DNA from: CAVPDE01 sp964580575
GTDB lineage: Bacteria > Desulfobacterota > DSM-4660 > Desulfatiglandales > HGW-15
Direction of reading: 5' to 3'
Length of the DNA: 64,000 nucleotides
Assembly: GCA_964580575.1 (NCBI GenBank)
Contig: CAZOLJ010000003.1
Location: 1-64,000 of the forward strand
Both the position numbers and the translations under genes were made by a program. This document shows, piece by piece, positions 32,472 through 40,647 of the stretch; the stretch's first letter is position 1; each line of letters opens with the position of its first letter. A model generated the notes under the pieces. It had not been told where the DNA came from. It was given only the letters and a program-made list of their open reading frames with translations, and ran no database searches.

Positions 32472-32803
32472 TCCTGTTGATGCTTGCCCTGGAAGACCCC
32501 TCTCTGTTCGTCCCGTTCATGCGGGAGGTGGTTCGGCATCAGGCGTTTGCTGATTCCCCGGCGATGGTGGAGATGTGCCTGGACGATACCGATGAAACAA
32601 GTGCAAAGCCTTTTGTTGAATTGTTGGAAGCTGATCCTGGGAGAAAGAAGGACCTCTGGCAGCGGCAGTTTTTGGCGCTGAGAGTTTTGGAGCGGATCGA
32701 TCCCGATCAAGTGGAGAAGCTTCAGGCTAAGCTCACGAAGCATCCTTTCGAGGAACTGCGGCAATGGATGAGGGAGAGGGCCAAGCAGGCGGCTCAGGAG
32801 TGA
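32432..32803 (+). pseudogene. fragment of a NACHT/HEAT-like internal region
   Basis: About 120 codons without a convincing start, overlapping the end of the DUF4062 ORF in another frame. It opens 'ARHYGESWWQEVILLMLALE', a phrase typical of the region after the ATPase in DUF4062-NACHT-FGE proteins. Helical repeat-like sequence follows, to 'LRQWMRERAKQAAQE' and a stop at 32801. The central ATPase is missing. Read with its neighbours, this is one ancestral gene reduced by internal deletions and frameshifts. Confidence 0.5.
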
Positions 32804-32996
32804 TTATGAGGCTGCGCCGAACAACGGGTCAGCCTGGGTCGATAGTCCAAGAGGCTCCTACCGCGTGTTTCGCGGCGGCAGCTGGTACGACGTCGCTCGG
32901 CGCTGCCGGTCGGCCGCGCGCAACATCAACAGGCCCGACGACCGCAACTTCGACGTGGGCTTCCGCCTCTCCAGGGCTGTTTCCCTTGGCCCTTGA
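32802..32996 (+). pseudogene. C-terminal piece of an FGE-sulfatase/C-type-lectin-like domain
   Basis: Sixty-four codons starting at DYEAAPNNGS and containing 'SPRGSYRVFRGGSWYDVARR' then 'CRSAARNINRPDDRNFDVGF', ending RLSRAVSLGP and a stop. The R-G-G-S-W ... C-R-S-A ... D-D-R-N ... G-F-R-L pattern is the C-terminus of formylglycine-generating-enzyme-like domains. It begins one base before the preceding fragment ends, in a shifted frame. The first half of the domain is absent here, but a matching upstream piece lies at 36779. Confidence 0.65.
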
Positions 32997-33163
32997 GCCC
33001 TTGGACCCTTGGCAAATTGTTAGTCCAGAAAGCGCAGTGAAGGGAGCGAATCGCTGCCGAAGCGACAGCCGGCAGCGTATGAGCGACCGGAATGGAGCGA
33101 TGGGGGAGCTTGGGTCAAGGGGGTTTTGAGGGGGGTTGCTTCTTCAAAATCGGTGTCAGGCAC

Positions 33164-33478
33164 AGGGGACGGGTATTGAGTTATAGGGCTCTTGGGTACG
33201 ACTACAATTGGCTTGTAGGCCGGGTGGCAGCGCTTTTTCAGATACCTGAAAAGGAGGTGACGCGCCAGGGGAGGTATCCGGCTATAGTGGAGGCTCGCAG
33301 CGTGTTGTGCTACTGGGCGGTGAGAGAACTGGGCATCAGCACCGTTGAACTGTCCAGACGTCTGCACATTTCACAGCCCACGGCCAGTCAATCGGTAAAA
33401 CGAGGCGAGAAGGCGGTGGCGGAAAGGGGACTGCAAGTCCCAGGGTAAACAATATCAATACATCAATACCCGTCCCCT
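33164..33478 (+). mobile_element. RAYT-type transposase remnant inside a perfect 16-bp inverted repeat
   Basis: The ends aggggacgggtattga (33164-33179) and tcaatacccgtcccct (33463-33478) are exact reverse complements. Between them, an open frame to 33448 encodes the C-terminus of a REP-associated tyrosine transposase: 'VTRQGRYPAIVEARSVLCYW', 'AVRELGISTVELSRRLHISQ' and 'SVKRGEKAVAERG', a helix-turn-helix tail. The catalytic HUH half is missing. The element stops immediately before the surviving end of hsdS and appears to have replaced its upstream part. Confidence 0.6.
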
Positions 33479-33480
33479 AT

Positions 33481-33618
33481 CTCGCGAGATCACAGTTGAA
33501 TCTCCGTGTGAAGAATAACAATTTGCGCCAAACCCGTGACCTGCTTCTCCCCAAACTCATCTCAGGCGAATTGGATGTATCAGAACTGGACATTACTATC
33601 CCAGAGGCCAACGCATGA
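33481..33618 (+). pseudogene. last 45 codons of a type I restriction specificity subunit (HsdS)
   Basis: The frame reads LARSQLNLRVKNNNLRQTRD then 'LLLPKLISGELDVSELDI' and ends at TGA 33616-33618. 'LRxTRDLLLPKLISGE(L/I)DV' is the highly conserved HsdS C-terminus. The stop overlaps the hsdR start as ATGA, the native operon junction. All target-recognition domains are gone, cut off at the RAYT element. Confidence 0.75.
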
Positions 33619-36600
33619 CACCCAAAGGCGGATCTTCATACTCCGAGCAGGAACTCATCGAACTGCCCGCCATTGAACTGTTCAAGAGACTTGGATGGAG
33701 TCATGTTGACGCCCTGCATGAAACCCTCGGCCCTTCAGGCACGCTTGGCCGGGACAATCAATCCGAACTCATCCTGCCATCCCGGCTTCGTAATGCCTTC
33801 GAGCGTCTGAATTCGGGCCTTCCTCCCGAAGCATACAGCATTGCTCTTGAGGAATTGACCCGCGACCGTTCCCGGCTCAGCATGCCTGCCGCCAACCGGG
33901 AAATTTACCAGCTTTTGAAGAACGGGGTTAAAGTCCATCTTCCCGACCCGGAAGGAGGAGGGGAGAGGGTAGAAATTGCAAAATTGATTGACTGGGACAA
34001 CCACGCCAACAATGACTTCCTGCTTGTTTCGCAGTTCTGGGTTGTAGGGGAAATGTATAAGAGGCGAGCCGATCTCATGGGATTCGTCAATGGCATCCCT
34101 CTCCTGTTCGTTGAACTCAAGGCAGCCCACAAGCAAATCCAGACCGCCTTCACCGGAAATCTGGCCGATTACAAGGATACAATCCCGCAACTCTTCTGGT
34201 TCAATGCCTTCATCATCCTCTCCAATGGCAGCGAGGCCAAGGTCGGGAGCATCACTTCGGACTGGGACCATTTCAACGACTGGAAGAAAATCAACAGCGA
34301 GGGGGAAGAAGGGGTGATCTCCCTTGAAACCGTCCTGCGGGGAACGTGCGAGCCAGGCCGGTTTGTGGACATCCTGGAAAACTTCCTCCTCTTCATGGAA
34401 GTCCGCGGAGGGATTGTCAAGGTTGTGCCAAAGAACCACCAGTATCTTGGGGTGGGAAACGCCATGGAGGCCCTGGAGGAGATCAAGAACCGCAAGGGAC
34501 GCTTGGGGGTCTTCTGGCATACGCAGGGCAGCGGCAAATCCATCTCCATGATTTTCTTCTCTCAGAAGGTCTTGCGAAAGGTGCCGGGCAACTGGACATT
34601 TGTGGTCGTTACCGACCGGAAGGAATTGGATGAGCAGATCTACGGGAACTTTGCAAGCGCCGGTGTCATCACGGAGGGCCATTGTCAGGCTGAAAGCTCT
34701 AAAGACCTCCGCCGCCTTCTTACCGAGGATCATCGTTTTGTCTTCACCTTGATCCACAAATTCCGCACTGACGACGGCAGCCCCCATCCTGCGCTCTCGC
34801 AGAGGGACGATATTATCGTCATCACCGACGAAGCCCACCGGAGCCAATACGACACTCTCGCCCTGAACATGAGAAACGCCCTCCCGAATGCGTCATTCCT
34901 CGCCTTCACCGGGACGCCGCTCATCATAGGAGAAGAAAAGACCCGCCACGTTTTTGGAGACTATGTCTCCATCTACAACTTTAAACAATCCGTGGACGAT
35001 AAAGCCACGGTGCCTCTGTTCTATGAGAACCGCATCCCTGAGCTTCAGTTGAAAGACGAGAGAGCTTTCAAGGAGGGGATGGACCGGCTGCTGGAAGAAG
35101 CGGAACTGGACGAGGCCCAGGAGAAGAAGCTGGAGAGGGAATTTTCAAGAGAGTATCACCTTATCACCCGGGACGATCGCTTGGAGAAGATCGCCGAGGA
35201 CATCGTCGAACACTTCACCGAGCGGGGACATCCGGGCAAGGGCATGGTCGTGAGCATTGACAAGGCCACGGCCGTGAAGATGTATGACAAGGTGCGGAAA
35301 TACTGGAAGCAGAAGACAGACCGCCTGATGAAGAAGATGAGCAAGCTGTCAGGGCCGGAACGTGAAGACGTGGAGAAGAAGATTTTTTATATGCAGGAAA
35401 CGGACATGGCGGTTGTGATTTCCTCGTCTCAGAATGAAGCGGCCGAGATGAAGAAGAAGGGTGTGGACATTCTCCCTCACCGCCGGCGAATGCTGAAGGA
35501 GGCTTTGGAAACCAAATTCAAAGACCCGGACGATTTGTTCCGGTTGGTTTTCGTTTGCGCCATGTGGATGACGGGTTTTGACGTCCCCTCCTGCTCCACC
35601 ATCTATCTTGATAAGCCCATGCGAAACCACACCTTGATGCAGACCATCGCCAGGGCCAACCGGGTGTTTAAGGACAAAGTGAACGGACTCATCGTGGACT
35701 ATGTGGGCGTGTTCCGGAACCTTCAAAGGGCCTTGGCGATCTACGGCTCTGGTTCGGCCGGGGGATTGAAGCCGGGAGAAGAGCCGGTCAAAGAGAAAGC
35801 TGAACTGGTCGCCATGCTCAGAACAGCGGTTGGCCAGGCTGTCCGGTTCCTCGAGGAATTGGGCGTCAAGGCAGAACCCATCATCGCCGCAAAGGGATTC
35901 GAGCGGGTGAAGTTGCTGGATAGAGCCGTTGATGCGGTTCTTGTGAATGACACATCCAAGAAGCGGTTCATCAACCTCTCCAATACCGTCAACCGTATCT
36001 ACAAGGCCATACTCCCTGACGCTGAGGCGAACGAGTTTGTCCCTGCCTGTGCCCTGTTCCGGGCCATCCAAATGAAAATAGAGGCTCTCCAGCCCGAGGC
36101 CGACGTGACAGAGATCATGGAAAGGGTCGAGGAGCTGCTGGATGACAGCATCACGGCCAGGGGCTATGTCATCCGGGAGCCGGCGGCGCCCTATGGGAAG
36201 AAAAAACTTGTTGACCTCAGCGAGATCAATTTCAAGGCTCTCAGGAAGGAGTTTGCCAAAGAACGGAGGCGCATGGAGATTGAAAAGCTCCGTGGGGCCA
36301 TCAACTCTGCTTTGGAAAAGATGGTGCGGCTGAACAAGACCCGGATGGACTTCCTGGAGAAATTCCAAAGGATGATCGATGAGTACAACCAGGGCGCGGT
36401 TAACCTGGAAGAGTTCTTCGAGCGACTGCTCAAGTTCGTAGAGGAACTTCAAGAAGAGGATAAGCGCGGTGTTTCAGAGGGGCTGTCGGAAGAAGAACTG
36501 GCGGTCTTTGACCTTATCGCCAGGCCCGAGATGAAACTCACAAAGAAAGAAGAGGGGCAAGTCAAGAGAGTCGCCCGGGAATTGCTGGAGACGCTGAAGC

Positions 36601-36815
36601 GGGAAAAACTGGTGCTGGACTGGCGGAAGACGCAAGCGACACGGGCGGCTGTCCGTGTGACTGTCGAGGACAAACTCGACGAACTTCCGCGGGTGTTCAG
36701 TCGGGAGATCTACAATCAGAAATGCGACGTTGTGTACCAGCACCTCTTTGAGAACTACTATGGGGAAGGCAGAAGCGTTTATGGTGCACCCGGTATGATG
36801 CCCGGGCCTTCATAA
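33615..36815 (+). CDS. hsdR: type I restriction endonuclease subunit HsdR (orphan)
   Basis: Motor and nuclease subunit of a type I restriction system, 1066 residues. The N-terminal nuclease has 'GIPLLFVELKAAHKQIQTAF' (E-x-K of the PD-(D/E)xK fold). Helicase motif I is 'FWHTQGSGKSISMIFFS', motif II 'IITDEAHRSQYD', motif III 'LAFTGTPL', and motif VI region 'QTIARANRVFKDK'. The C-terminal helical region ends near 'FENYYGEGRSVY', where family members usually stop; the last 10 residues are read into the adjoining FGE fragment. hsdM is absent and hsdS is reduced to its tail, so the enzyme cannot work as a normal restriction complex unless M and S lie elsewhere. The gene itself has no visible breaks. 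Confidence 0.9.
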   Translation: MTPKGGSSYSEQELIELPAIELFKRLGWSHVDALHETLGPSGTLGRDNQSELILPSRLRNAFERLNSGLPPEAYSIALEELTRDRSRLSMPAANREIYQLLKNGVKVHLPDPEGGGERVEIAKLIDWDNHANNDFLLVSQFWVVGEMYKRRADLMGFVNGIPLLFVELKAAHKQIQTAFTGNLADYKDTIPQLFWFNAFIILSNGSEAKVGSITSDWDHFNDWKKINSEGEEGVISLETVLRGTCEPGRFVDILENFLLFMEVRGGIVKVVPKNHQYLGVGNAMEALEEIKNRKGRLGVFWHTQGSGKSISMIFFSQKVLRKVPGNWTFVVVTDRKELDEQIYGNFASAGVITEGHCQAESSKDLRRLLTEDHRFVFTLIHKFRTDDGSPHPALSQRDDIIVITDEAHRSQYDTLALNMRNALPNASFLAFTGTPLIIGEEKTRHVFGDYVSIYNFKQSVDDKATVPLFYENRIPELQLKDERAFKEGMDRLLEEAELDEAQEKKLEREFSREYHLITRDDRLEKIAEDIVEHFTERGHPGKGMVVSIDKATAVKMYDKVRKYWKQKTDRLMKKMSKLSGPEREDVEKKIFYMQETDMAVVISSSQNEAAEMKKKGVDILPHRRRMLKEALETKFKDPDDLFRLVFVCAMWMTGFDVPSCSTIYLDKPMRNHTLMQTIARANRVFKDKVNGLIVDYVGVFRNLQRALAIYGSGSAGGLKPGEEPVKEKAELVAMLRTAVGQAVRFLEELGVKAEPIIAAKGFERVKLLDRAVDAVLVNDTSKKRFINLSNTVNRIYKAILPDAEANEFVPACALFRAIQMKIEALQPEADVTEIMERVEELLDDSITARGYVIREPAAPYGKKKLVDLSEINFKALRKEFAKERRRMEIEKLRGAINSALEKMVRLNKTRMDFLEKFQRMIDEYNQGAVNLEEFFERLLKFVEELQEEDKRGVSEGLSEEELAVFDLIARPEMKLTKKEEGQVKRVARELLETLKREKLVLDWRKTQATRAAVRVTVEDKLDELPRVFSREIYNQKCDVVYQHLFENYYGEGRSVYGAPGMMPGPS

Positions 36816-36940
36816 AGAAACTCAACCAGCTTGAAAAGATAAAAGATTACCGCCTTCCCAGCGAGGCGGAATGGGAATATGCCTGCCGGTCGGCCGCGCG
36901 CAGCAGCGGCTGGCCCACCGACCGCAACGGCAGCGTATGA
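36779..36940 (+). pseudogene. FGE-sulfatase-domain fragment with internal deletion
   Basis: In a different frame from hsdR, 53 codons read LWCTRYDARAFIKKLNQLEK, then 'YRLPSEAEWEYACRSAARSS' and a stop at 36938. 'RLPSEAEWEYACR' is the mid-domain hallmark of formylglycine-generating-enzyme-like proteins, but it jumps directly to the C-terminal C-R-S-A-A-R. The 19 bases at 36884-36902 are identical to 32904-32922 in the C-terminal fragment. A shared piece also follows (ggcagcgtatgagcg near 36929 and near 33072), so the two sites are direct-repeat relics on either side of hsdR. Confidence 0.6.
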
Positions 36941-37074
36941 GCGGACTGAATGGAGCGATCTGCTGCTCGGTTCGACTATGAAACCTTTGGATGTTCGGAC
37001 AATCTGGACAATCGGGTGCTTCCTTCGAGGGAGCCACCCACCAGAGGCCGCCCCCTCTGCGGGTGGAGCCTCAC

Positions 37075-37713
37075 CTAAGTCGCCGGCGTCCTCAGGGTGA
37101 TCGCTCCTACAGGGCAGACATCTACGCATTTGCGGCAGTCCTCGCAGGTGGGCATGCTTTCCTTGTTCATCCCATAAAAACTGATCAATGTGTCAAACCC
37201 TCTCCTGACAAAGTTCATCCGGGGACGGCCTTCTGTTGTTCGGCACAAGCGTACGCACCGTCCGCACAGGACGCACCGGTTGGGATAGTAGCTTATGAAG
37301 GGATGGTCTTCCACGATTCGGGGCTCTTTGAGATAGCGTTCAAGGCCCTTGGGTTTCAAACTCATGCCGAGGAATTTGGCCATGTTTTGGAGAGAGCACT
37401 TCTTGTTCGCAGGGCAGTGAGCGCAGTCCACATCATGAACCGAGAGGAGCAGTCGAAGGGCGCTTCGCTGCAAATTTCTCACGGTGGGAGTGTCGGTCTG
37501 GACGACCAGCGGCGCAGTGACCCTGACGGTGCAGGCAGGAACGGGTTTCCCCTCGATTTCGACGAAACACAGCCTGCATGAGGCGTCCGGATGCTCCATG
37601 CCTTCAAGATAGCAGAGGTTCGGGACATGAATACCGTGACGCAGGCAGGCTTTCAGAAGAACAGTTCCCTCTGGGACTTCAAGCTCTTTATGGTCTACCA
37701 CAATCTTGATCAT
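37075..37713 (-). CDS. HoxU/NuoG-N-type iron-sulfur subunit
   Basis: Electron-wiring subunit of an NADH-linked diaphorase, 212 residues from ATG 37713 (MIKIVVDHKELEVPEGTVLL). The clusters seen are: plant-type [2Fe-2S] with Cys in 'PNLCYLEGMEHPDASCRLC' and 'PACTVRV', His-ligated [4Fe-4S] in 'HDVDCAHCPANKKCSLQ', and two [4Fe-4S] in 'CVLCGRCVRLC' and 'CEDCRKCVDVCPVGAI'. It stops where HoxU does, without a hydrogenase or NuoG molybdopterin domain. An open frame to 37752 would overlap the NuoF gene. Last gene of the operon with NuoE- and NuoF-like genes. Confidence 0.85.
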   Translation of the reverse strand: MIKIVVDHKELEVPEGTVLLKACLRHGIHVPNLCYLEGMEHPDASCRLCFVEIEGKPVPACTVRVTAPLVVQTDTPTVRNLQRSALRLLLSVHDVDCAHCPANKKCSLQNMAKFLGMSLKPKGLERYLKEPRIVEDHPFISYYPNRCVLCGRCVRLCRTTEGRPRMNFVRRGFDTLISFYGMNKESMPTCEDCRKCVDVCPVGAITLRTPAT

Positions 37714-37720
37714 GAAACGC

Positions 37721-39649
37721 TCATGCCTCTTTCGCTTTGGCAGGTCGCTCAATCACCGGAGCCAGGTGTGGAGGGGAGACCCTCTTGACAGCACTGTACT
37801 CTGCCGGGCAGGAAACCATGCATTCCCCGCACTTGACGCACAGACTCTGGTCCACGGCTTTCTTGCGATCTCTTGTGGTGAAAATGGCTTCCACAGGACA
37901 GCTCCCTACGCAGGCGTCACAACCGCGCGCACACTTCTCAAGGTCAATGTAATAGGCGGTCAGGGTCCGGCACATTCCTGAAGGACAGCGCTTCTCTTTG
38001 ATGTGCGCCTCGTACTCGTCCCTGAAATAGCGGATGGAAGTGATCACCGGATTCGGTGCGGTTTTGCCCAGCCCGCAAAGAGATCCCTGTTTGATGTCCC
38101 GGCTCAGGTCCTCGAGCTGTTCCAGATCTCCTTCCAGGCCTTCGCCCTTGGTGATCCGCTCGAGAATCCGGAGCACCTGTTTGGTGCCGATTCTGCAGAA
38201 GGTGCACTTGCCGCACGATTCTTTCTGGGTGAAGTCGAGGAAATATCTGGCCACATCCACCATGCAGGTGTCTTCGTCCATGACCACCATGCCGCCGGAT
38301 CCCATCATGGCCCCTGCTCCGGCCAGAGAATCAAAATCGATAGGGGTGTCCAGGAATTGGTCCGGCAAGCACCCTCCCGATGGGCCACCGATCTGCACCG
38401 CCTTGAAACTCTTCTTGTTTGGAATCCCGCCGCATATGTCAAAGAGGAGGGTCCTGAGATCTACACCCATGGGGATCTCAACCAACCCCGGGTGGACAAT
38501 GTCGCCTACCACGGAGAAAATAGCGGTCCCCGGGCTCTTCTCTGTTCCGATAGCCCGGTACCACTCGGCTCCGTGCCCCAGTATGGGAGGGATCGAAGCA
38601 AAGGTCTTCACATTGTTGATGACGGTCGGCCTGCCTCGGAGGCCTTTCTCCACCGGATAAGGGGGCCTGTGCTGCGACATTCCCCTGAAACCTTCTATGG
38701 ATTGGATCAAAGCGGTTTCTTCACCGCACACAAAAGCCCCTGACCCCTGAAAAAGAGAAAGATGCAAATCAAAGTCCGTGCCGAGAATCTTCTTGCCCAG
38801 GAGGCCTAAGTCTCTCGCCTGATCCAAGGCTTTTGTCAGGATGCTCACGGCCAGAGGATACTCGGCCCGGACATAGATGATGCCCTGCGATGAGCCGATG
38901 GCATAGGCACACAGGGCCATGCCTTCAATAACCTGGTGCGGATTGCTTTCAAGGATGGTGCGGTCCATGTAAGCCCCTGGATCTCCTTCATCCGCATTGC
39001 AGATCACCACCTTTTCCCCGGCTGGAGCCTGTCTGGCGAGGCTCCATTTGGTCCCAGTGGGAAATCCCGCGCCTCCTCTTCCCCTTAGACCGGAGTCCAC
39101 GATCTCCTGCACGATCTCTTCAGGGTTCCGCCCAAGAGAGGCTGACAAGGTTTCGTATCCGCCCTCAGCGACGTATTCGTAGATGCTTTCCGGGTCTATG
39201 AGGCCGGATTTGTCCGTGACCACCCGTTTTTCATGGCTGAATCTCGGGAAATCCTTGACCTGGGGAATAAGGTCGTTTTCCTCGGTAGCGCCGAGGAGAT
39301 GTTCGAAAAGAGGATCTCCGTCTCTCAGGAAGGACTTGACGATCATTCCCGCTTTTCCGGGTGTCACGTTATAGTAGAGAATGGGTGGAAACCCCGCGTT
39401 TTCAATAATCACGACAGGTTCGGCATAACAGTGGCCCAGGCATCCAACCGTGTGGATAAGGGCGGACAGGTTCTGCTCAGCAAGGACCTCTTCAAAAGCC
39501 CTTTTCGTCTCAAGGGCTCCTGAAGCAATGCCGCAGGTCGCCGTGCCGATATGGATTTTAGGTAGGGCAGCTTGCTTGAACGTCCGCCGGCGTTTTTCGG
39601 CCTCTTCCTGAATCGCCCGGAACGAGGCCTCATGATTGGGTCGAGTCAT
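37721..39649 (-). CDS. NuoF/HndC-type NADH-binding flavoprotein subunit
   Basis: FMN subunit that oxidises NADH (or reduces NAD+), 642 residues. An N-terminal thioredoxin-like [2Fe-2S] domain (about 25-120, 'GTATCGIASGA' and 'VGCLGHCYAEP') precedes the flavin core: 'GLRGRGGAGFPTGTKW' (NADH loop) and 'CNADEGDPGAYMDRTIL' (FMN). The [4Fe-4S] is in 'ESCGKCTFCRIGTKQVL' with 'GSLCGLGKTAPNP'. A C-terminal two-cluster ferredoxin domain has 'CARGCDACVGSCPVEAI' and 'CVKCGECMVSCPAEY'. This long form is found in HndC/HydB-like bifurcating hydrogenases and formate dehydrogenases. It overlaps the NuoE gene by 20 nt. Confidence 0.88.
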   Translation of the reverse strand: MTRPNHEASFRAIQEEAEKRRRTFKQAALPKIHIGTATCGIASGALETKRAFEEVLAEQNLSALIHTVGCLGHCYAEPVVIIENAGFPPILYYNVTPGKAGMIVKSFLRDGDPLFEHLLGATEENDLIPQVKDFPRFSHEKRVVTDKSGLIDPESIYEYVAEGGYETLSASLGRNPEEIVQEIVDSGLRGRGGAGFPTGTKWSLARQAPAGEKVVICNADEGDPGAYMDRTILESNPHQVIEGMALCAYAIGSSQGIIYVRAEYPLAVSILTKALDQARDLGLLGKKILGTDFDLHLSLFQGSGAFVCGEETALIQSIEGFRGMSQHRPPYPVEKGLRGRPTVINNVKTFASIPPILGHGAEWYRAIGTEKSPGTAIFSVVGDIVHPGLVEIPMGVDLRTLLFDICGGIPNKKSFKAVQIGGPSGGCLPDQFLDTPIDFDSLAGAGAMMGSGGMVVMDEDTCMVDVARYFLDFTQKESCGKCTFCRIGTKQVLRILERITKGEGLEGDLEQLEDLSRDIKQGSLCGLGKTAPNPVITSIRYFRDEYEAHIKEKRCPSGMCRTLTAYYIDLEKCARGCDACVGSCPVEAIFTTRDRKKAVDQSLCVKCGECMVSCPAEYSAVKRVSPPHLAPVIERPAKAKEA

Positions 39650-40157
39650 CTTTCGCTTTTTCTCTTTCCTGCCGTTCTTTCTCCAAGCGGAACCCGAGAA
39701 TCAGCCCTTCCACTTTGCTCGGGGCCATGTGGCCATGAACCTTTTCTTCCACAAGAGCCACCGGGGCCAAGGCGCAGCATCCCACGCAAGCCACCCGGTC
39801 AATGCTGAATTCTCTGTCCTCTGTGGTTTGTCCATCCCTTATGCCGAGTTTTCTCTCGAAGTTCTCCAGGATGATCTCGCCGCCCCTCACGTGACAGGCT
39901 GTCCCCAGACAGACCTTGATGGGGTGCTTTCCTGGAGGATGAAACCGGAATTGGTTATAAAAGGTAGCGACCCCGTAAACCTCACCCTCTGTGAGGTTAA
40001 GGTGTTTGGCTACCCTTTGGACGGCCTCAGGAGGCAAATAAGCGAGCCTTTCCTGGATGCGTTGAAGAAGGGGAATCAGGTTTTTCCGATCCTTTTGGAA
40101 AGGCTCAAGACAGGCGGCTATTTTCTGCAGTTCTTCCTCGCTGACCTCGTCTGTCAT
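39630..40157 (-). CDS. NuoE-type [2Fe-2S] subunit
   Basis: Thioredoxin-like [2Fe-2S] partner of NuoF, 175 residues from ATG 40157 (MTDEVSEEELQKIAACLEPF). A helical N-terminal part ('LPPEAVQRVAKHLNLTEGEV', 'YGVATFYNQFRFHPPGKH') leads to cluster Cys in 'VCLGTACHVRGG' and 'ACVGCCALAPVALVEEKVHG'. Normal length. It lies 22 nt after the cyclic-nucleotide-binding gene and before NuoF, so the operon order is CNBD, E, F, U. Confidence 0.86.
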   Translation of the reverse strand: MTDEVSEEELQKIAACLEPFQKDRKNLIPLLQRIQERLAYLPPEAVQRVAKHLNLTEGEVYGVATFYNQFRFHPPGKHPIKVCLGTACHVRGGEIILENFERKLGIRDGQTTEDREFSIDRVACVGCCALAPVALVEEKVHGHMAPSKVEGLILGFRLEKERQEREKAKDDSTQS

Positions 40158-40179
40158 GGGATGCGGGTGCTCCTGAAAT

Positions 40180-40647
40180 CTAGAGTCTCTCCATGGCGCC
40201 GTAGACACTTTGAATGCGGTCCCGGAGGAAGAAGCAAAGCCTTTCCAGAATGCAGCAACCCAGCGCGGGATTGCTGAGCATCAATGCTCTGATCTCACTG
40301 CCATTGAAAAAGACGGCTTTAGTCGGCTTCTGGCAAGAGGCGGAGGACAAGAAACTGTGGGATATGCCCAAGAGCGTTGACCAGCAACCAAAGCCTCTGC
40401 CTTTTCCAATGACCCCAATCACCACATTGCCTTTGCGTGCTCCCAAATCGACAGTCCTCTCCAGAGCGACCTGACCTTCAGCAATAATGTAGATGCGATC
40501 TCCGGTGTCTCCCTGGCGAAAGATCGTTTGACCGGGCTCAAAGGTCTGTTCCCGGCAAAGGCCGGCGATCTTTTCGATGTCCTTTCTGTCGAGGCCTCGG
40601 AAAAACTCTGAACTCTCCAGCGCCTCAAAGATCTTTGTTCCGTCCAT
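40180..40647 (-). CDS. cyclic nucleotide-binding domain protein
   Basis: The 155-residue protein consists almost entirely of a CNB domain: 'FEPGQTIFRQGDTGDRIYII', 'AEGQVALE' and 'VIGVIGKGRGFGCWSTL' give the beta-roll and phosphate-binding cassette region, though the usual R-A-A/T at the cassette end is replaced by S-A-S. There is no DNA-binding HTH, so it is unlikely to be a CRP/FNR transcription factor. As first gene of the diaphorase operon it may be a ligand-responsive regulatory subunit; that is inference. Confidence 0.75.
   Translation of the reverse strand: MDGTKIFEALESSEFFRGLDRKDIEKIAGLCREQTFEPGQTIFRQGDTGDRIYIIAEGQVALERTVDLGARKGNVVIGVIGKGRGFGCWSTLLGISHSFLSSASCQKPTKAVFFNGSEIRALMLSNPALGCCILERLCFFLRDRIQSVYGAMERL

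Noticed and set aside
31950..36960. Diversity-generating retroelement
   Set aside because: The C-type-lectin-like tail is suggestive, but there is no reverse transcriptase here and differences between the two related pieces are not limited to adenines.
36941..37074. Gene or terminator between the FGE relic and the diaphorase operon
   Set aside because: A GC-rich hairpin can form (ccaccc...gggtgg) but no T-run follows on either strand and no frame has coding character.
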